From: Paracoccaceae bacterium
GTDB taxonomy: Bacteria; Pseudomonadota; Alphaproteobacteria; Rhodobacterales; Rhodobacteraceae
Direction of reading: 5' to 3'
Length of the DNA: 45,200 nt
Assembly: GCA_020832655.1 (NCBI GenBank)
Contig: JAFIEF010000024.1
Span: 1-45,200, forward strand
In this document: positions 10,001-17,511 of the stretch, one piece after another
Layout: every line of letters begins with the position of its first letter
How positions within the stretch are numbered: the stretch's first letter is position 1
Translations under genes and position numbers: made by a program
Notes under the pieces: model-generated
What the model saw: only the letters and a program-made list of their open reading frames with translations
What the model was told of the DNA's origin: nothing
The model's database searches: none

Positions 10001-13000
10001 GGGCAGCGGCGCGGGGCGGATGGTTTCGACATAACGCCGCGCCCCGCGCAGCAGCGCGGTGGTATTGCCCGGATTGGCGCATAGCTCTTCCAGCAGCGCC
10101 ACGCTCAACCCCTTTTCGCGCGGGTCAATATCCAGCGTGGCGCAGCTTAGCCCCGCAATCTCGCGCGGGGCCACGCGGGCCGGACCCTGGATCAGCGCCT
10201 TTTCGGGGTGCGCCAGCGCCTCATCGCCCAAAGCCTGCGCGCCCGATGTCACCACCACCATATGCAGCGGCAGCGCCAGATCCTCTGACTGGATCGCCTG
10301 GGCCAGATAGGTCAGCGCATAAAAGCCCTGTTCCAGATTGCGATGCAGGAAGCTGGAGCCGGCGCGGTAGTCTTCGCCCCGTGTCACCAGCCAGAAATGC
10401 GCAATGCGGCTGGGGCTGATGCCCTGCACGGTCAGATCCTGCAAAAGCCGCACATAACCATCCGCCCCGTGTTCGGGCGCCAGGCTGTAGCGGTCGGCCC
10501 CAAGCCGCGCGAAACTGTCGCCCGCGCGGACCTCTATCACCCGCTGGCCGCTGTCGCGCAGCGCCGCGATGACAGGGGCCGCAACCCCGCTTTCATCAGC
10601 AAAGATCAGCCATGTTTCGCGCAAGCTGGCCAGATCGCGCGTCACATCCAGATCGCAATCGGCATAGGCGGGCTTCCAATGCAACCTGTGGCCCCAGTCG
10701 CGCAGATCGGCCAGACGTTCCAGCGCGGGCGCATCGGGCTGCGCGCCTGCGCGCGGTTCAATGAAATAGCGCGCGCGCTGGAAGGGATAGCCGGGCAGGC
10801 GGACACGGTGGCGCGCCCCTTCGCCCCAAAGCTGCGCCCAGTCAAACTGCCCGCCCAAACCCCAGATGCGCCCCAGCACGCCGATATGATAAATGTCATC
10901 GGCGACCGGGTCATCGCGGTGGCGCAGCGCCGACAGCACTTGCTGGCCATTGACCGCCGGGTGCATCCGCGCCAGCGATGACAATGCGCGCCCCGGCCCC
11001 ATTTCCAGATAGATGCGGTTCGCACGCTGCGACAAAGTGGCGATGCAATCGGCGAAATGCACGGTGTTGCGCAGATGCTGGACCCAATAGTCAGGGTCCA
11101 TAGCCTGACTGTCGGTCAGGGGCTGGCCGCTGCGGTTCGAGATGATCGGAAGTTGCGGCGGGTGCAGCGCCAGCCCGGCCAGAAAGGCGCGGAACTGATC
11201 AAGGATCGGCTCCAGCATCGCGCTATGCGCGGCGATGTCGATGGCGATGCGGCTGGCCTCTACCCCGTCAGCACTCAGCCGCGCCTCCAAAGCGTCAAGT
11301 GCTGCTTGCGGACCGGACACCACCGTCAGTTCCGGCGCGTTCAGCGCGGCGATATCCAGCCCCTCTGCCAGATAGGGGGCAACTGCGTCGCGCGACAGCG
11401 GCACTGACAGCATGCCGCCCGGTGCCACGCTGTCAAACAGCCGCCCGCGCAGATGCACCAGATCGATGCAATCCTCAAACCCCATGACGCCTGCCAGCGC
11501 GGCAGCGGTGTTTTCGCCCATCGAATGGCCGACCAGCGCGGCAGGCTGCACGCCCCAGCCCATGAACATCTGCGCCAGCGCATATTCGGTGATCATGATC
11601 AGCGGCAATTGCACCGAAGGGCGCTTGAGCGCCTCGTCAGCCGCACCCTCCTGCCCCGGTTCGGGCAGCCACAGCGCGCGCAGATCATAATCAAGCTTCG
11701 GTTGCAGATGCGCCAGCCCGCGATCCATCCATTCGGCGAAATCGGGTTCGGTATTGTAAAGATCGCGCGCCATGCCGGCATATTGCGCGCCCCCGCCGGG
11801 GAACATGAAAACCAGATCGGGGTCATCCAGCGCCGTATGCGTAAAGACGCGGGCGGGGTCATCGGCGTCCAGCAATTCTGCCGCCTGCGCATGGCTTTCG
11901 GCCACCACCACGCGGCGCTGGGCAAATTCGCTGCGCCCTTGCTTCAGCGTATATGCGATATCGGCCAGCGGCTGGTCCGGGTTGTCGCGCAGATGTGCAG
12001 CCAGCCGCGTGCTGGCATCCCCCAGCGCTGCTTTCGATTTGGCCGAGAGTGTCAGCAGCTGAAACGGCCAGTCGCTTTCAGCCGACGGCGCGCGCGCGGG
12101 CGCTTCCTGCATCACCAGATGCGCATTGGTCCCGCCCACCCCCAGCGAATTCACACCTGCGCGCAGCGGGCCATCGGCCACCCAGTCGCTCAGGCGGTCA
12201 TTGACGACAAAGGGGCTGGCGTCGAAATCAATCGCGGGGTTCGGGGCTTCGAAGCCAAGGCTGGGCGGCAATTCGCGGTGATGCAGCGCCTGCGCCACCT
12301 TGATCAGCCCGGCCACGCCCGCGGCGGTGTCCAGATGGCCGATATTGGTCTTGACCGAGCCGATGCGGCAAAACCCGCGCTGGCCGGTGTTGAAACCCTG
12401 CGTCAGCGCCGCAATCTCGATCGGATCACCCAGATAAGTGCCGGTGCCGTGGCATTCGACGTAAGAAATGCTTTCTGCCGCAACACCCGCGACCAGATGC
12501 GCCTCTGCCACCGCCTGCGCCTGCCCTTCGACCGACGGGGCCAGATAGCCCGCCTTGGCGGCGCCGTCATTATTGATCGCGCTGCCCTTGATCACGGCGA
12601 GGATGTTGTCGCCATCGGCCAGCGCATCGGCCAGCCGCCGCAGCACCACAACGCCAGCACCCGAACCGAACACCGTGCCCTGCGCGCGATGGTCAAAGGC
12701 GTGGCATGCCCCGTCAGGGGAAAGGATCTCGTTTTCCTTGAACAGATAGCCGCGCCCCTGCGGCAATTCTATCGTCACGCCCCCCGCCAGCGCCATGTCG
12801 CATTCACCGGTCAGAAGCGACTGCACCGCGTAATGCACCGCCACCAGCGAAGTCGAGCACGCGGTCTGCACATTGACCGATGGCCCGTGCAGATCGAAGA
12901 TATGGCTGACGCGTGTGGACAGGAAATCCTTGTCATTGCCGGTATGGCGCAGCAGGAACAGGCCCACATCCTCGACCAGATCAGGGTGCGAGCACAGATT

Positions 13001-13408
13001 GACATGGAAATAGCTGCCCATGCCACAGCCCGCGAACACGCCCACCGGGCCGGGGAACCGCGCGGGCGGGTGGCCAGCATCCTCGAACGCTTCCCAGGCC
13101 ACTTCCAGAAACTGGCGGTGCTGGGGGTCCAGTATCGCGGCCTCCTTGGGCGAGAAGCCGAAGAAATCGGGATCAAACTCGGCAAAGCCGTCCAGCGTGG
13201 CGGCATATGGCACGTAATTGGGCTTGCGCAGATTGGCGGCAGGCTCGCCAGCTTCCAGCAACTCTGCCTCTGACAGGCGGCGGATGGCGCTGCGCCCGGC
13301 GCGCAGATTGTCCCAGAATTCAGTGACAGACCCCGCCCCCGGCAGATGCGCGGCCATGCCGATAATGGCAATGTCGGTGTCGGTATACTGGTCGGGCAAA
13401 TCGGTCAT
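7061..13408 (-). CDS. Type I polyketide synthase, KS-AT-KR-DH-ACP-TE
   Basis: A 2,115-residue single-module synthase. Domains in order: ketosynthase (about 10-435) with Cys184, His320 and His358; acyltransferase (about 530-835) with GHSMGE around Ser629 and the carboxylate-binding Arg654; ketoreductase (about 1145-1345) with the GGFGGIG nucleotide-binding loop and Tyr1311/Asn1315; dehydratase-like hot-dog domain (about 1385-1650) with His1397 and Asp1566; acyl carrier domain with Ser1779 in LGGHSL; and a C-terminal thioesterase with Ser1926 (GGFSGGG), Asp1953 and His2082. No enoylreductase or methyltransferase is visible. Two oddities: the dehydratase follows the ketoreductase, the reverse of the usual DH-KR order, and the acyltransferase has IAAHS where HAFH or YASH is usual, so the extender unit cannot be predicted. 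Start: ATG at 13408 gives the usual short lead into the KS; a GTG at 13423 is possible. It should extend a starter by one unit, reduce and dehydrate it, and release it through the thioesterase. Confidence 0.94.
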   Translation of the reverse strand: MTDLPDQYTDTDIAIIGMAAHLPGAGSVTEFWDNLRAGRSAIRRLSEAELLEAGEPAANLRKPNYVPYAATLDGFAEFDPDFFGFSPKEAAILDPQHRQFLEVAWEAFEDAGHPPARFPGPVGVFAGCGMGSYFHVNLCSHPDLVEDVGLFLLRHTGNDKDFLSTRVSHIFDLHGPSVNVQTACSTSLVAVHYAVQSLLTGECDMALAGGVTIELPQGRGYLFKENEILSPDGACHAFDHRAQGTVFGSGAGVVVLRRLADALADGDNILAVIKGSAINNDGAAKAGYLAPSVEGQAQAVAEAHLVAGVAAESISYVECHGTGTYLGDPIEIAALTQGFNTGQRGFCRIGSVKTNIGHLDTAAGVAGLIKVAQALHHRELPPSLGFEAPNPAIDFDASPFVVNDRLSDWVADGPLRAGVNSLGVGGTNAHLVMQEAPARAPSAESDWPFQLLTLSAKSKAALGDASTRLAAHLRDNPDQPLADIAYTLKQGRSEFAQRRVVVAESHAQAAELLDADDPARVFTHTALDDPDLVFMFPGGGAQYAGMARDLYNTEPDFAEWMDRGLAHLQPKLDYDLRALWLPEPGQEGAADEALKRPSVQLPLIMITEYALAQMFMGWGVQPAALVGHSMGENTAAALAGVMGFEDCIDLVHLRGRLFDSVAPGGMLSVPLSRDAVAPYLAEGLDIAALNAPELTVVSGPQAALDALEARLSADGVEASRIAIDIAAHSAMLEPILDQFRAFLAGLALHPPQLPIISNRSGQPLTDSQAMDPDYWVQHLRNTVHFADCIATLSQRANRIYLEMGPGRALSSLARMHPAVNGQQVLSALRHRDDPVADDIYHIGVLGRIWGLGGQFDWAQLWGEGARHRVRLPGYPFQRARYFIEPRAGAQPDAPALERLADLRDWGHRLHWKPAYADCDLDVTRDLASLRETWLIFADESGVAAPVIAALRDSGQRVIEVRAGDSFARLGADRYSLAPEHGADGYVRLLQDLTVQGISPSRIAHFWLVTRGEDYRAGSSFLHRNLEQGFYALTYLAQAIQSEDLALPLHMVVVTSGAQALGDEALAHPEKALIQGPARVAPREIAGLSCATLDIDPREKGLSVALLEELCANPGNTTALLRGARRYVETIRPAPLPEAVPDMPRGAHWVITGGFGGIGLTLAERLIRDHGARITLIARSSLPERADWPRWLAANPPHDSVSRRILAVQRLEAMGGQLHVACADVCAIDQMQAALDGAREAFGELYGLIHAAGHIADAPILGKSEADIEQVLAPKLHGVQVIDALLPDGTLKVMVLFSSSSTVTAPVGQVDYVAANAYLNAFAQSRRAGKTRVLALNWGIWAETGMAADAFAARTGQGVDAPATPCAQPFYDEMGFDRAGNRRLMKRLHASDWVVDEHRTKDGQAILPGTAYLDMAAQALRAQGHDGAFEIRDMWFFRALPVPDGGARQLRTTLTRSAEGYDFALRSDVTCQGRSGYVLNAQARLCLGVMARPDPIDLAAIDARCPDVSSGTGLQSPQEAHLDFGPRWRVLERMALGQGEGLAHLALPAEFTGDLAAGHALHPALMDLATGWAMRLIPGYGARSLWVPVSYDGLQIFADLPAAIVSHARLRDDAEPGFAAFDLTLATQEGVVIAQITRFTIKRLEGGSFTDAPPIRAAELEFDAPAAAATGLSPAEERLRDMLGLGITPAEGADAFMRALGSAQAQLHVSSISLPALVDHIAHDAAREGSSTKFDRPDLGGDYVAPRNDVERTLAHMWQDLLGISQIGVEDDFFDLGGHSLIAVRLFAQVRKHWAVSFPISELFQTPTIAALGARIAEAAGIDADAGGSAVPRQAARPRFRYLVPMHQGDDTSETPFFLVAGMFGNVLNLRHLALLLGRERPFYGLQARGLLGDDAPHDSIVEAAADYIAEMRQVQPHGPYALGGFSGGGITAYEIARQLEGLGEEVAIVVLLDTPLPQRPVLGRADKVMIKLAELRRHGPRYLLEWWRARKAWQRHQAEAPRADQDHAFHNTAIEAAFRHAVGQYQLAPWGGNLVLLRPPLERHWKVTGGQWVNRQRDFVYPDNDWTRFAPDLRVIEVPGDHDSMVLEPNVRVLAGKLRGLLPRTTPPQFRQAAE

Positions 13409-13425
13409 CTGGGAACATACCACAT

Positions 13426-14940
13426 CTACAGGAAACTATGCTTGAAACCGGGGGCGGCGCTGCGCGCGCCGGTCATCAGCCCGGCGCGGCTGGGCTGATC
13501 CCGCCAGCGCTGCAACCGCGCCTGTTGCGCGCGCCGGTGCTGCAATTCGGCATGCCCCAGCAGCGCCCCGGCAATCAGCCAGGTCAGCGGCACCATCGTG
13601 GCATTGGGCAGCAGATCGATCAGGCTGACGCCAAGGATCAGCGCCAGCACCCCGGCAGCGGGCGGGATATCGCGGTTCGCCACCAGCCGATAGCGCCACC
13701 ACAGCGCCAGAAGCGGCAGGCACAGCAGACCGAACAGGGCCAGATAGCCCAGCCAGCCCCATTGCCCGATGGTGATGATCCACATCCCGTCGCTGACCGA
13801 CAGCACCTCGCCGGTAACGGGGTCAAAAATCTGGTTGCGCCCCCATCCGCCCCAACCGAAAAACGGCTTTTCACTGGCGCGTTCCAGCAGCATGTCTTCA
13901 TTGTCGAACCGGAATTCCAGCGACTGCGCGCGCTCCGGGCTGCGCGCGCGCACAAAGCTGACAAGCTGCTCGGTCGGGATCAGCCCGCCGCCGCGCAGCA
14001 GCGGATAGCTTATCGCCACCCCGGCCATCGCGGCGGCAAGGCGAAACTGCATCCGCGGCGCGAACAGCAACACGCTTGCACCAGCCACCGCCATCAGCAC
14101 AAGCGGCCCCACGCTGCGGGTCAGCAGCACCATGCCAAACAGCCAGAACGCGATCAGCAGCGCGCGCGGGCGCTTATCAGGCGCGGCCTGCAAGACGAAA
14201 TGCAACGCCGCAGTGGCGGTCATGACCACGAACAGCGCCAGCCACAACCCATGCGGCATGAACACGATGGGCCGGAACCCGCCCTGCCGGATCATCTGGA
14301 TGAAATCATGCTGGAAGAAGCCATAGATCCAGGTGTGCAATTGCGGGCTGAAGCGCACCTCGATCAGGATTGGCACGGAATAGATCAGCCCGGCAATGAC
14401 CAGCGCGCGCAGCAATTCGCTCAGCGCGGCCTCGGTCGCCAGAATATGGCGCGCCAGAAAGAAGGGCAGGATCAGGATCAATTGCTGCGCCAGCGCAGAA
14501 AACGCATCATAAAGCCGCATTCCCGGCACGGAATCGGGCACTGCTGCGCCATGATCGATGCTGGATAGCGGGAATTGCTGCACGCTCAGCTGACCACTGG
14601 TCTGGATCGCGAAGGTGATCGGTTCCAGATTGTGGAACACCGAAATCACCGGCGCGGCGATCAGCATCAGCACCAGCGCCTTGCCCACAAGCCCGACAGG
14701 CAGCAGCGCGGGGCGCAGCTTCAGCACCGCGATGCAGATGAAGGCGGCGGTCAGATTGGGGATCGAGGCCTTGTCCAGCGGCGGGATCATCGGCAGGTTG
14801 AACTCTGTCAGTTCCGGCAACACCATATAGCCGCCCAGAATCGCCCAGATGAAGGCGCGCTCGACCGGCATCTTGCGAAACATCACCCAGATCGCCAACG
14901 GCCAGATCAGCAGCGCGATATAGGCTATGGGGTTGGGCAT
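13426..14940 (-). CDS. Polytopic membrane protein, O-antigen ligase/polymerase (Wzy/WaaL-like)
   Basis: A 504-residue integral membrane protein with about ten to twelve hydrophobic segments, for example residues about 5-20, 85-100, 140-160, 170-190, 225-250, 260-290, 395-420 and 440-470. A long extracytoplasmic loop lies between about residues 310 and 385 and contains EFRFDNEDMLLERASEKPFFGWG; the FGWG-type segment after a large loop is typical of the Wzy_C/O-antigen ligase family, whose members polymerise or transfer undecaprenyl-linked glycans in the periplasm. ATG at 14940 is preferred to an upstream in-frame codon because AAGGAAGGGG lies just upstream. It begins 19 bases after the Wzz gene and ends directly before the PKS, so all three are in one transcription unit. 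Exact acceptor is unknown. Confidence 0.8.
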   Translation of the reverse strand: MPNPIAYIALLIWPLAIWVMFRKMPVERAFIWAILGGYMVLPELTEFNLPMIPPLDKASIPNLTAAFICIAVLKLRPALLPVGLVGKALVLMLIAAPVISVFHNLEPITFAIQTSGQLSVQQFPLSSIDHGAAVPDSVPGMRLYDAFSALAQQLILILPFFLARHILATEAALSELLRALVIAGLIYSVPILIEVRFSPQLHTWIYGFFQHDFIQMIRQGGFRPIVFMPHGLWLALFVVMTATAALHFVLQAAPDKRPRALLIAFWLFGMVLLTRSVGPLVLMAVAGASVLLFAPRMQFRLAAAMAGVAISYPLLRGGGLIPTEQLVSFVRARSPERAQSLEFRFDNEDMLLERASEKPFFGWGGWGRNQIFDPVTGEVLSVSDGMWIITIGQWGWLGYLALFGLLCLPLLALWWRYRLVANRDIPPAAGVLALILGVSLIDLLPNATMVPLTWLIAGALLGHAELQHRRAQQARLQRWRDQPSRAGLMTGARSAAPGFKHSFL

Positions 14941-14959
14941 GGCGCGTCCCCTTCCTTGG

Positions 14960-16246
14960 CTAGGATCCGGTCCAGGTGATCGCGATCGCCAGAACCCCCA
15001 GCACGAACAACCCAAGCCCGGCCAGCCGCGCCACCATGACCTTGCGCCGTTCAGACGGCAGTACCAGCGCGGGCAGTTCCATCACCGGGCGCAACCCTGT
15101 CTCGCGTTCGATCTGCCCGGCAGAGCGCAGCGCCGGACGCAAAAGCTCATAGGCGAAACCCGCAACCAGCGCCAGCAGGCCAGAAGCGACAATGCCCATC
15201 ATCGCCGTGGCCCTGCGACTGCGCGAAACCGGGTAATCCTCTGGCGCTGCCGGTTCGACCAGTTCAAAGGCAGCGATCTGCTGACCTGTTTCCAGCCGCA
15301 AGGTGTCGCGCGCGCGGTTGATCTGCTCCCTCAATTCGCTCTGGGTCTCGCGCAGCCTTTCCTCGCGCTGGGTAAACAAGGCCCGCTCGCGCTCGATACC
15401 CGCCAGCCGCATGAAGAACGGCTCCAGCTCGGTGCGGCGCGCGCGCAGGCGCTGCAACTCTGCCTCGCGCGCACCCAGCTCTTCGCGAAGCTGGGTCAGG
15501 CGGCGCTGCGTGCTGCCCTGACGCAGCAGGGTTTCCAGCTCGGCGCTCAGCGTCGCGACATCGCCTTCGGCGGCTTGAATCGCCGCGGTCAACTGGGTCA
15601 ACTCGCTTCGGCGCATTTCGACATTGAAGGGAAGTGCCTCTGGGTGCTCGGCGTCAAAACTGCGCGCCTCTTGCTGAACATTGGCGATATCGGCCTCGAC
15701 CTGCGCCAGCCGCTCCTGCAGCACATTCAGGGTTTCACGCACGCGCGCCTCGCGCCCGGCGCCGGTTTCAACAAGGATCATCTCTGCCAGATCATTGGCG
15801 ATGGCCGCAGCCTTTTCATTGCTGTCGGCGCGCGCCTGCACCACGATCGAGGCCAGCATCCCGTCGCGCACATGACCGACGGTCACCGCCTCCTGGCTGA
15901 ACAGATTGATCGACCGGCGTGTCAGATCAACCCGCATCTGCGGGGTTTCTTTCGGGAACAGATCATATTTCTGTGCCAGCGCCAGCATGTTTTCGCGCGT
16001 GGTCAGGCGCTGCTCAACCAGTTGCAGCAAGCGGACCGGCGAAACCTGCGCCCCCGCGCCGGTTGCGAAATCCTCGGCCACGGTGTTCAGCCGAGCCGAC
16101 AGCACGGCATGCGACTGATAGGCCGGGGTTTGCAGCACCGCCAACCCCAGACTTGCCAGAACGCCCAGCCCGAACACCGCCGCAACCAGATCCTTGCGCC
16201 GTCGCAACATCGCGATCAGTTCGGCCACTGTCTGGATCGGCCCCAT
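14960..16246 (-). CDS. Wzz/GumC-type polysaccharide chain-length and export protein
   Basis: A 428-residue inner-membrane protein. An N-terminal cytoplasmic stretch and transmembrane segment (residues about 20-40) are followed by a periplasmic region that includes a long coiled coil (about 170-330, rich in Glu, Arg and Gln with repeated LREEL/EAELQRLRARR patterns), then a second transmembrane segment (about 342-362) and a third short hydrophobic helix at the extreme C-terminus. This is the layout of polysaccharide co-polymerases, which set chain length and connect the inner membrane to the export channel. It lacks a fused kinase domain; the separate kinase-like protein encoded one base upstream would be its partner. 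Together with the Wzy-like protein it shows that the operon makes or exports a glycan or glycoconjugate. Confidence 0.85.
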   Translation of the reverse strand: MGPIQTVAELIAMLRRRKDLVAAVFGLGVLASLGLAVLQTPAYQSHAVLSARLNTVAEDFATGAGAQVSPVRLLQLVEQRLTTRENMLALAQKYDLFPKETPQMRVDLTRRSINLFSQEAVTVGHVRDGMLASIVVQARADSNEKAAAIANDLAEMILVETGAGREARVRETLNVLQERLAQVEADIANVQQEARSFDAEHPEALPFNVEMRRSELTQLTAAIQAAEGDVATLSAELETLLRQGSTQRRLTQLREELGAREAELQRLRARRTELEPFFMRLAGIERERALFTQREERLRETQSELREQINRARDTLRLETGQQIAAFELVEPAAPEDYPVSRSRRATAMMGIVASGLLALVAGFAYELLRPALRSAGQIERETGLRPVMELPALVLPSERRKVMVARLAGLGLFVLGVLAIAITWTGS

Positions 16247-16247
16247 G

Positions 16248-17138
16248 CTAGCGCCCCCCTGTCGCAGAACTGCTGTGGTTCATGACCACGCCCAGAAACT
16301 CTGTCTGATCGGCAAGGTTGCGTTCGCAGGCGGCGATATCTTCGGCACGGGTCTTGCGCGCATCGACCACCAGCAGCACCGCATCCAGCGCGGGCAACAG
16401 GTTCAGCGCCGCATCACCGGCATCCAGCAGGGGTGGCATGTCACATATCACGATATCGGGGGCCAGAAAATCGGTGATATCGGCGATCATCTCTTCGAAA
16501 ACCGCGGCAGAGACCGAATTGTCATCCGCCTGGGCATTCAGCCCCAGCGCCAGATTCGGGCCAGCCAGCTGCAAATGCGATTCAACCGGCATATCGCCTT
16601 CGATCATTGGCATGATGGGCCCCGCTGGCGCAGCCTCGAAAAACCCGTGCAGGGCAGGCGCGGCCAAGTGCATGTCCAGCCCGACCACGCGCAATTCCTG
16701 CCGCCGCCCGAAACTGGCCAGCAGTCCGGCTGACGAAAAACTCGCCCCCGCGCCGCGTGCCGGGGCGGTAATACCAAGGCTGCGCAAATTGCGTTTCTGA
16801 AAGGTCGCCTCCAGCTGCGCGCGCAGCACATCGAAGCGCTTGGCCAGATCGGGCGCGCGGCCCAGCGCGTTGAAGTCGCGCTGCCGCGCCCAGGGCGCGG
16901 GATCCGCGCTGATCGGGTCCAGATTGGCCCAGGCGGCATCGATGGCGGGGTCGTTGCGCCGGGCAACGGCCCGCGACGCGCTGCCCGAACGCAGCGATGG
17001 CCCGCCGCTGAGCGCCAGCCGCCGCCCGCCGGACGGCACCAGCGCAGGCAGCGACCCGGAACCGGAACGCGCCGAGGGCTGCCCCTTCTGCTGCAAAAGC
17101 TGTTCCAGCCGCCTTGTGTCAACCATCCATGCACCCAT
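16248..17138 (-). CDS. BY-kinase-like (CpsD/CapB family) ATPase with degenerate Walker A
   Basis: A protein of about 296 residues, first gene of the biosynthetic operon. The C-terminal half resembles the P-loop kinase partner of Wzz proteins: a Walker A' strand (VVGLDMHLAAPALHGFF) and a Walker B strand (DIVICDMPP) followed by DAVLLVVDARKT are clear. Where the P-loop should read GxGKS/T, the sequence is PARGAGASFSSA, with no lysine, so ATP hydrolysis and tyrosine phosphorylation are doubtful. No tyrosine cluster is present at the C-terminus. The N-terminal 110 residues are low-complexity, rich in Ser, Gly, Arg and Ala. Start is uncertain: GTG 17153, ATG 17138 or ATG 17126, none with a strong ribosome-binding site; 17138 was chosen. 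It probably acts as a structural or regulatory subunit of the Wzz protein rather than a working kinase. Confidence 0.75.
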   Translation of the reverse strand: MGAWMVDTRRLEQLLQQKGQPSARSGSGSLPALVPSGGRRLALSGGPSLRSGSASRAVARRNDPAIDAAWANLDPISADPAPWARQRDFNALGRAPDLAKRFDVLRAQLEATFQKRNLRSLGITAPARGAGASFSSAGLLASFGRRQELRVVGLDMHLAAPALHGFFEAAPAGPIMPMIEGDMPVESHLQLAGPNLALGLNAQADDNSVSAAVFEEMIADITDFLAPDIVICDMPPLLDAGDAALNLLPALDAVLLVVDARKTRAEDIAACERNLADQTEFLGVVMNHSSSATGGR

Positions 17139-17280
17139 TACCGAAACGGTCACGAAACCGGCATTGTTTCCGATTTCGCCAATTTAATCGCTTATTGTCC
17201 GGTTTGACGACAGAAATAAGGCGATTTGGGGGCGGTTTCCGGTAACGATTGCATGTTGCCGCACCACATGGCCAAAAGGG

Positions 17281-17496
17281 CTAAGTGTTGTTCTGACGAT
17301 AGGTGCTGGCAGCAAGCTGGATCGCTTCGCGCAGCAATCCGCGCTCGCCGATATGATTGGCCAGGATCAGCAGCAGCCGTGCATTCAGCGCATCGCTTTC
17401 GGCTTTGCTCAACCCGTCATGGGCGGCCAGCAGATCGGCATAGAAGCCATCAGGGTCGGGCAGGTTCGCGGACAGGTTCAGACTGGGGCGGGGCAT
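17281..17496 (-). CDS. DUF2783 domain protein
   Basis: A 71-residue cytoplasmic protein with the pattern LNLSANLPDPDGFYADLLAAHDGLS then ARLLLILANHIG, which I recognise as the DUF2783 family. Members are short, helical and of unknown function, and in Rhodobacteraceae are found beside an aromatic-ring FAD monooxygenase, as here. AGAGGTGA lies 6 bases before the ATG at 17496. It starts 15 bases after the monooxygenase stop and is the last gene of the homogentisate operon. A role as small partner of the monooxygenase is an inference from position only. The 127 bases between this gene and the divergently placed end of region 1 hold the likely promoter of the biosynthetic operon (AT-rich around 17180-17195), but no clear -35/-10 pair could be assigned. 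Confidence 0.8.
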   Translation of the reverse strand: MPRPSLNLSANLPDPDGFYADLLAAHDGLSKAESDALNARLLLILANHIGERGLLREAIQLAASTYRQNNT

Positions 17497-17511
17497 GGCG
17501 TCACCTCTTGC

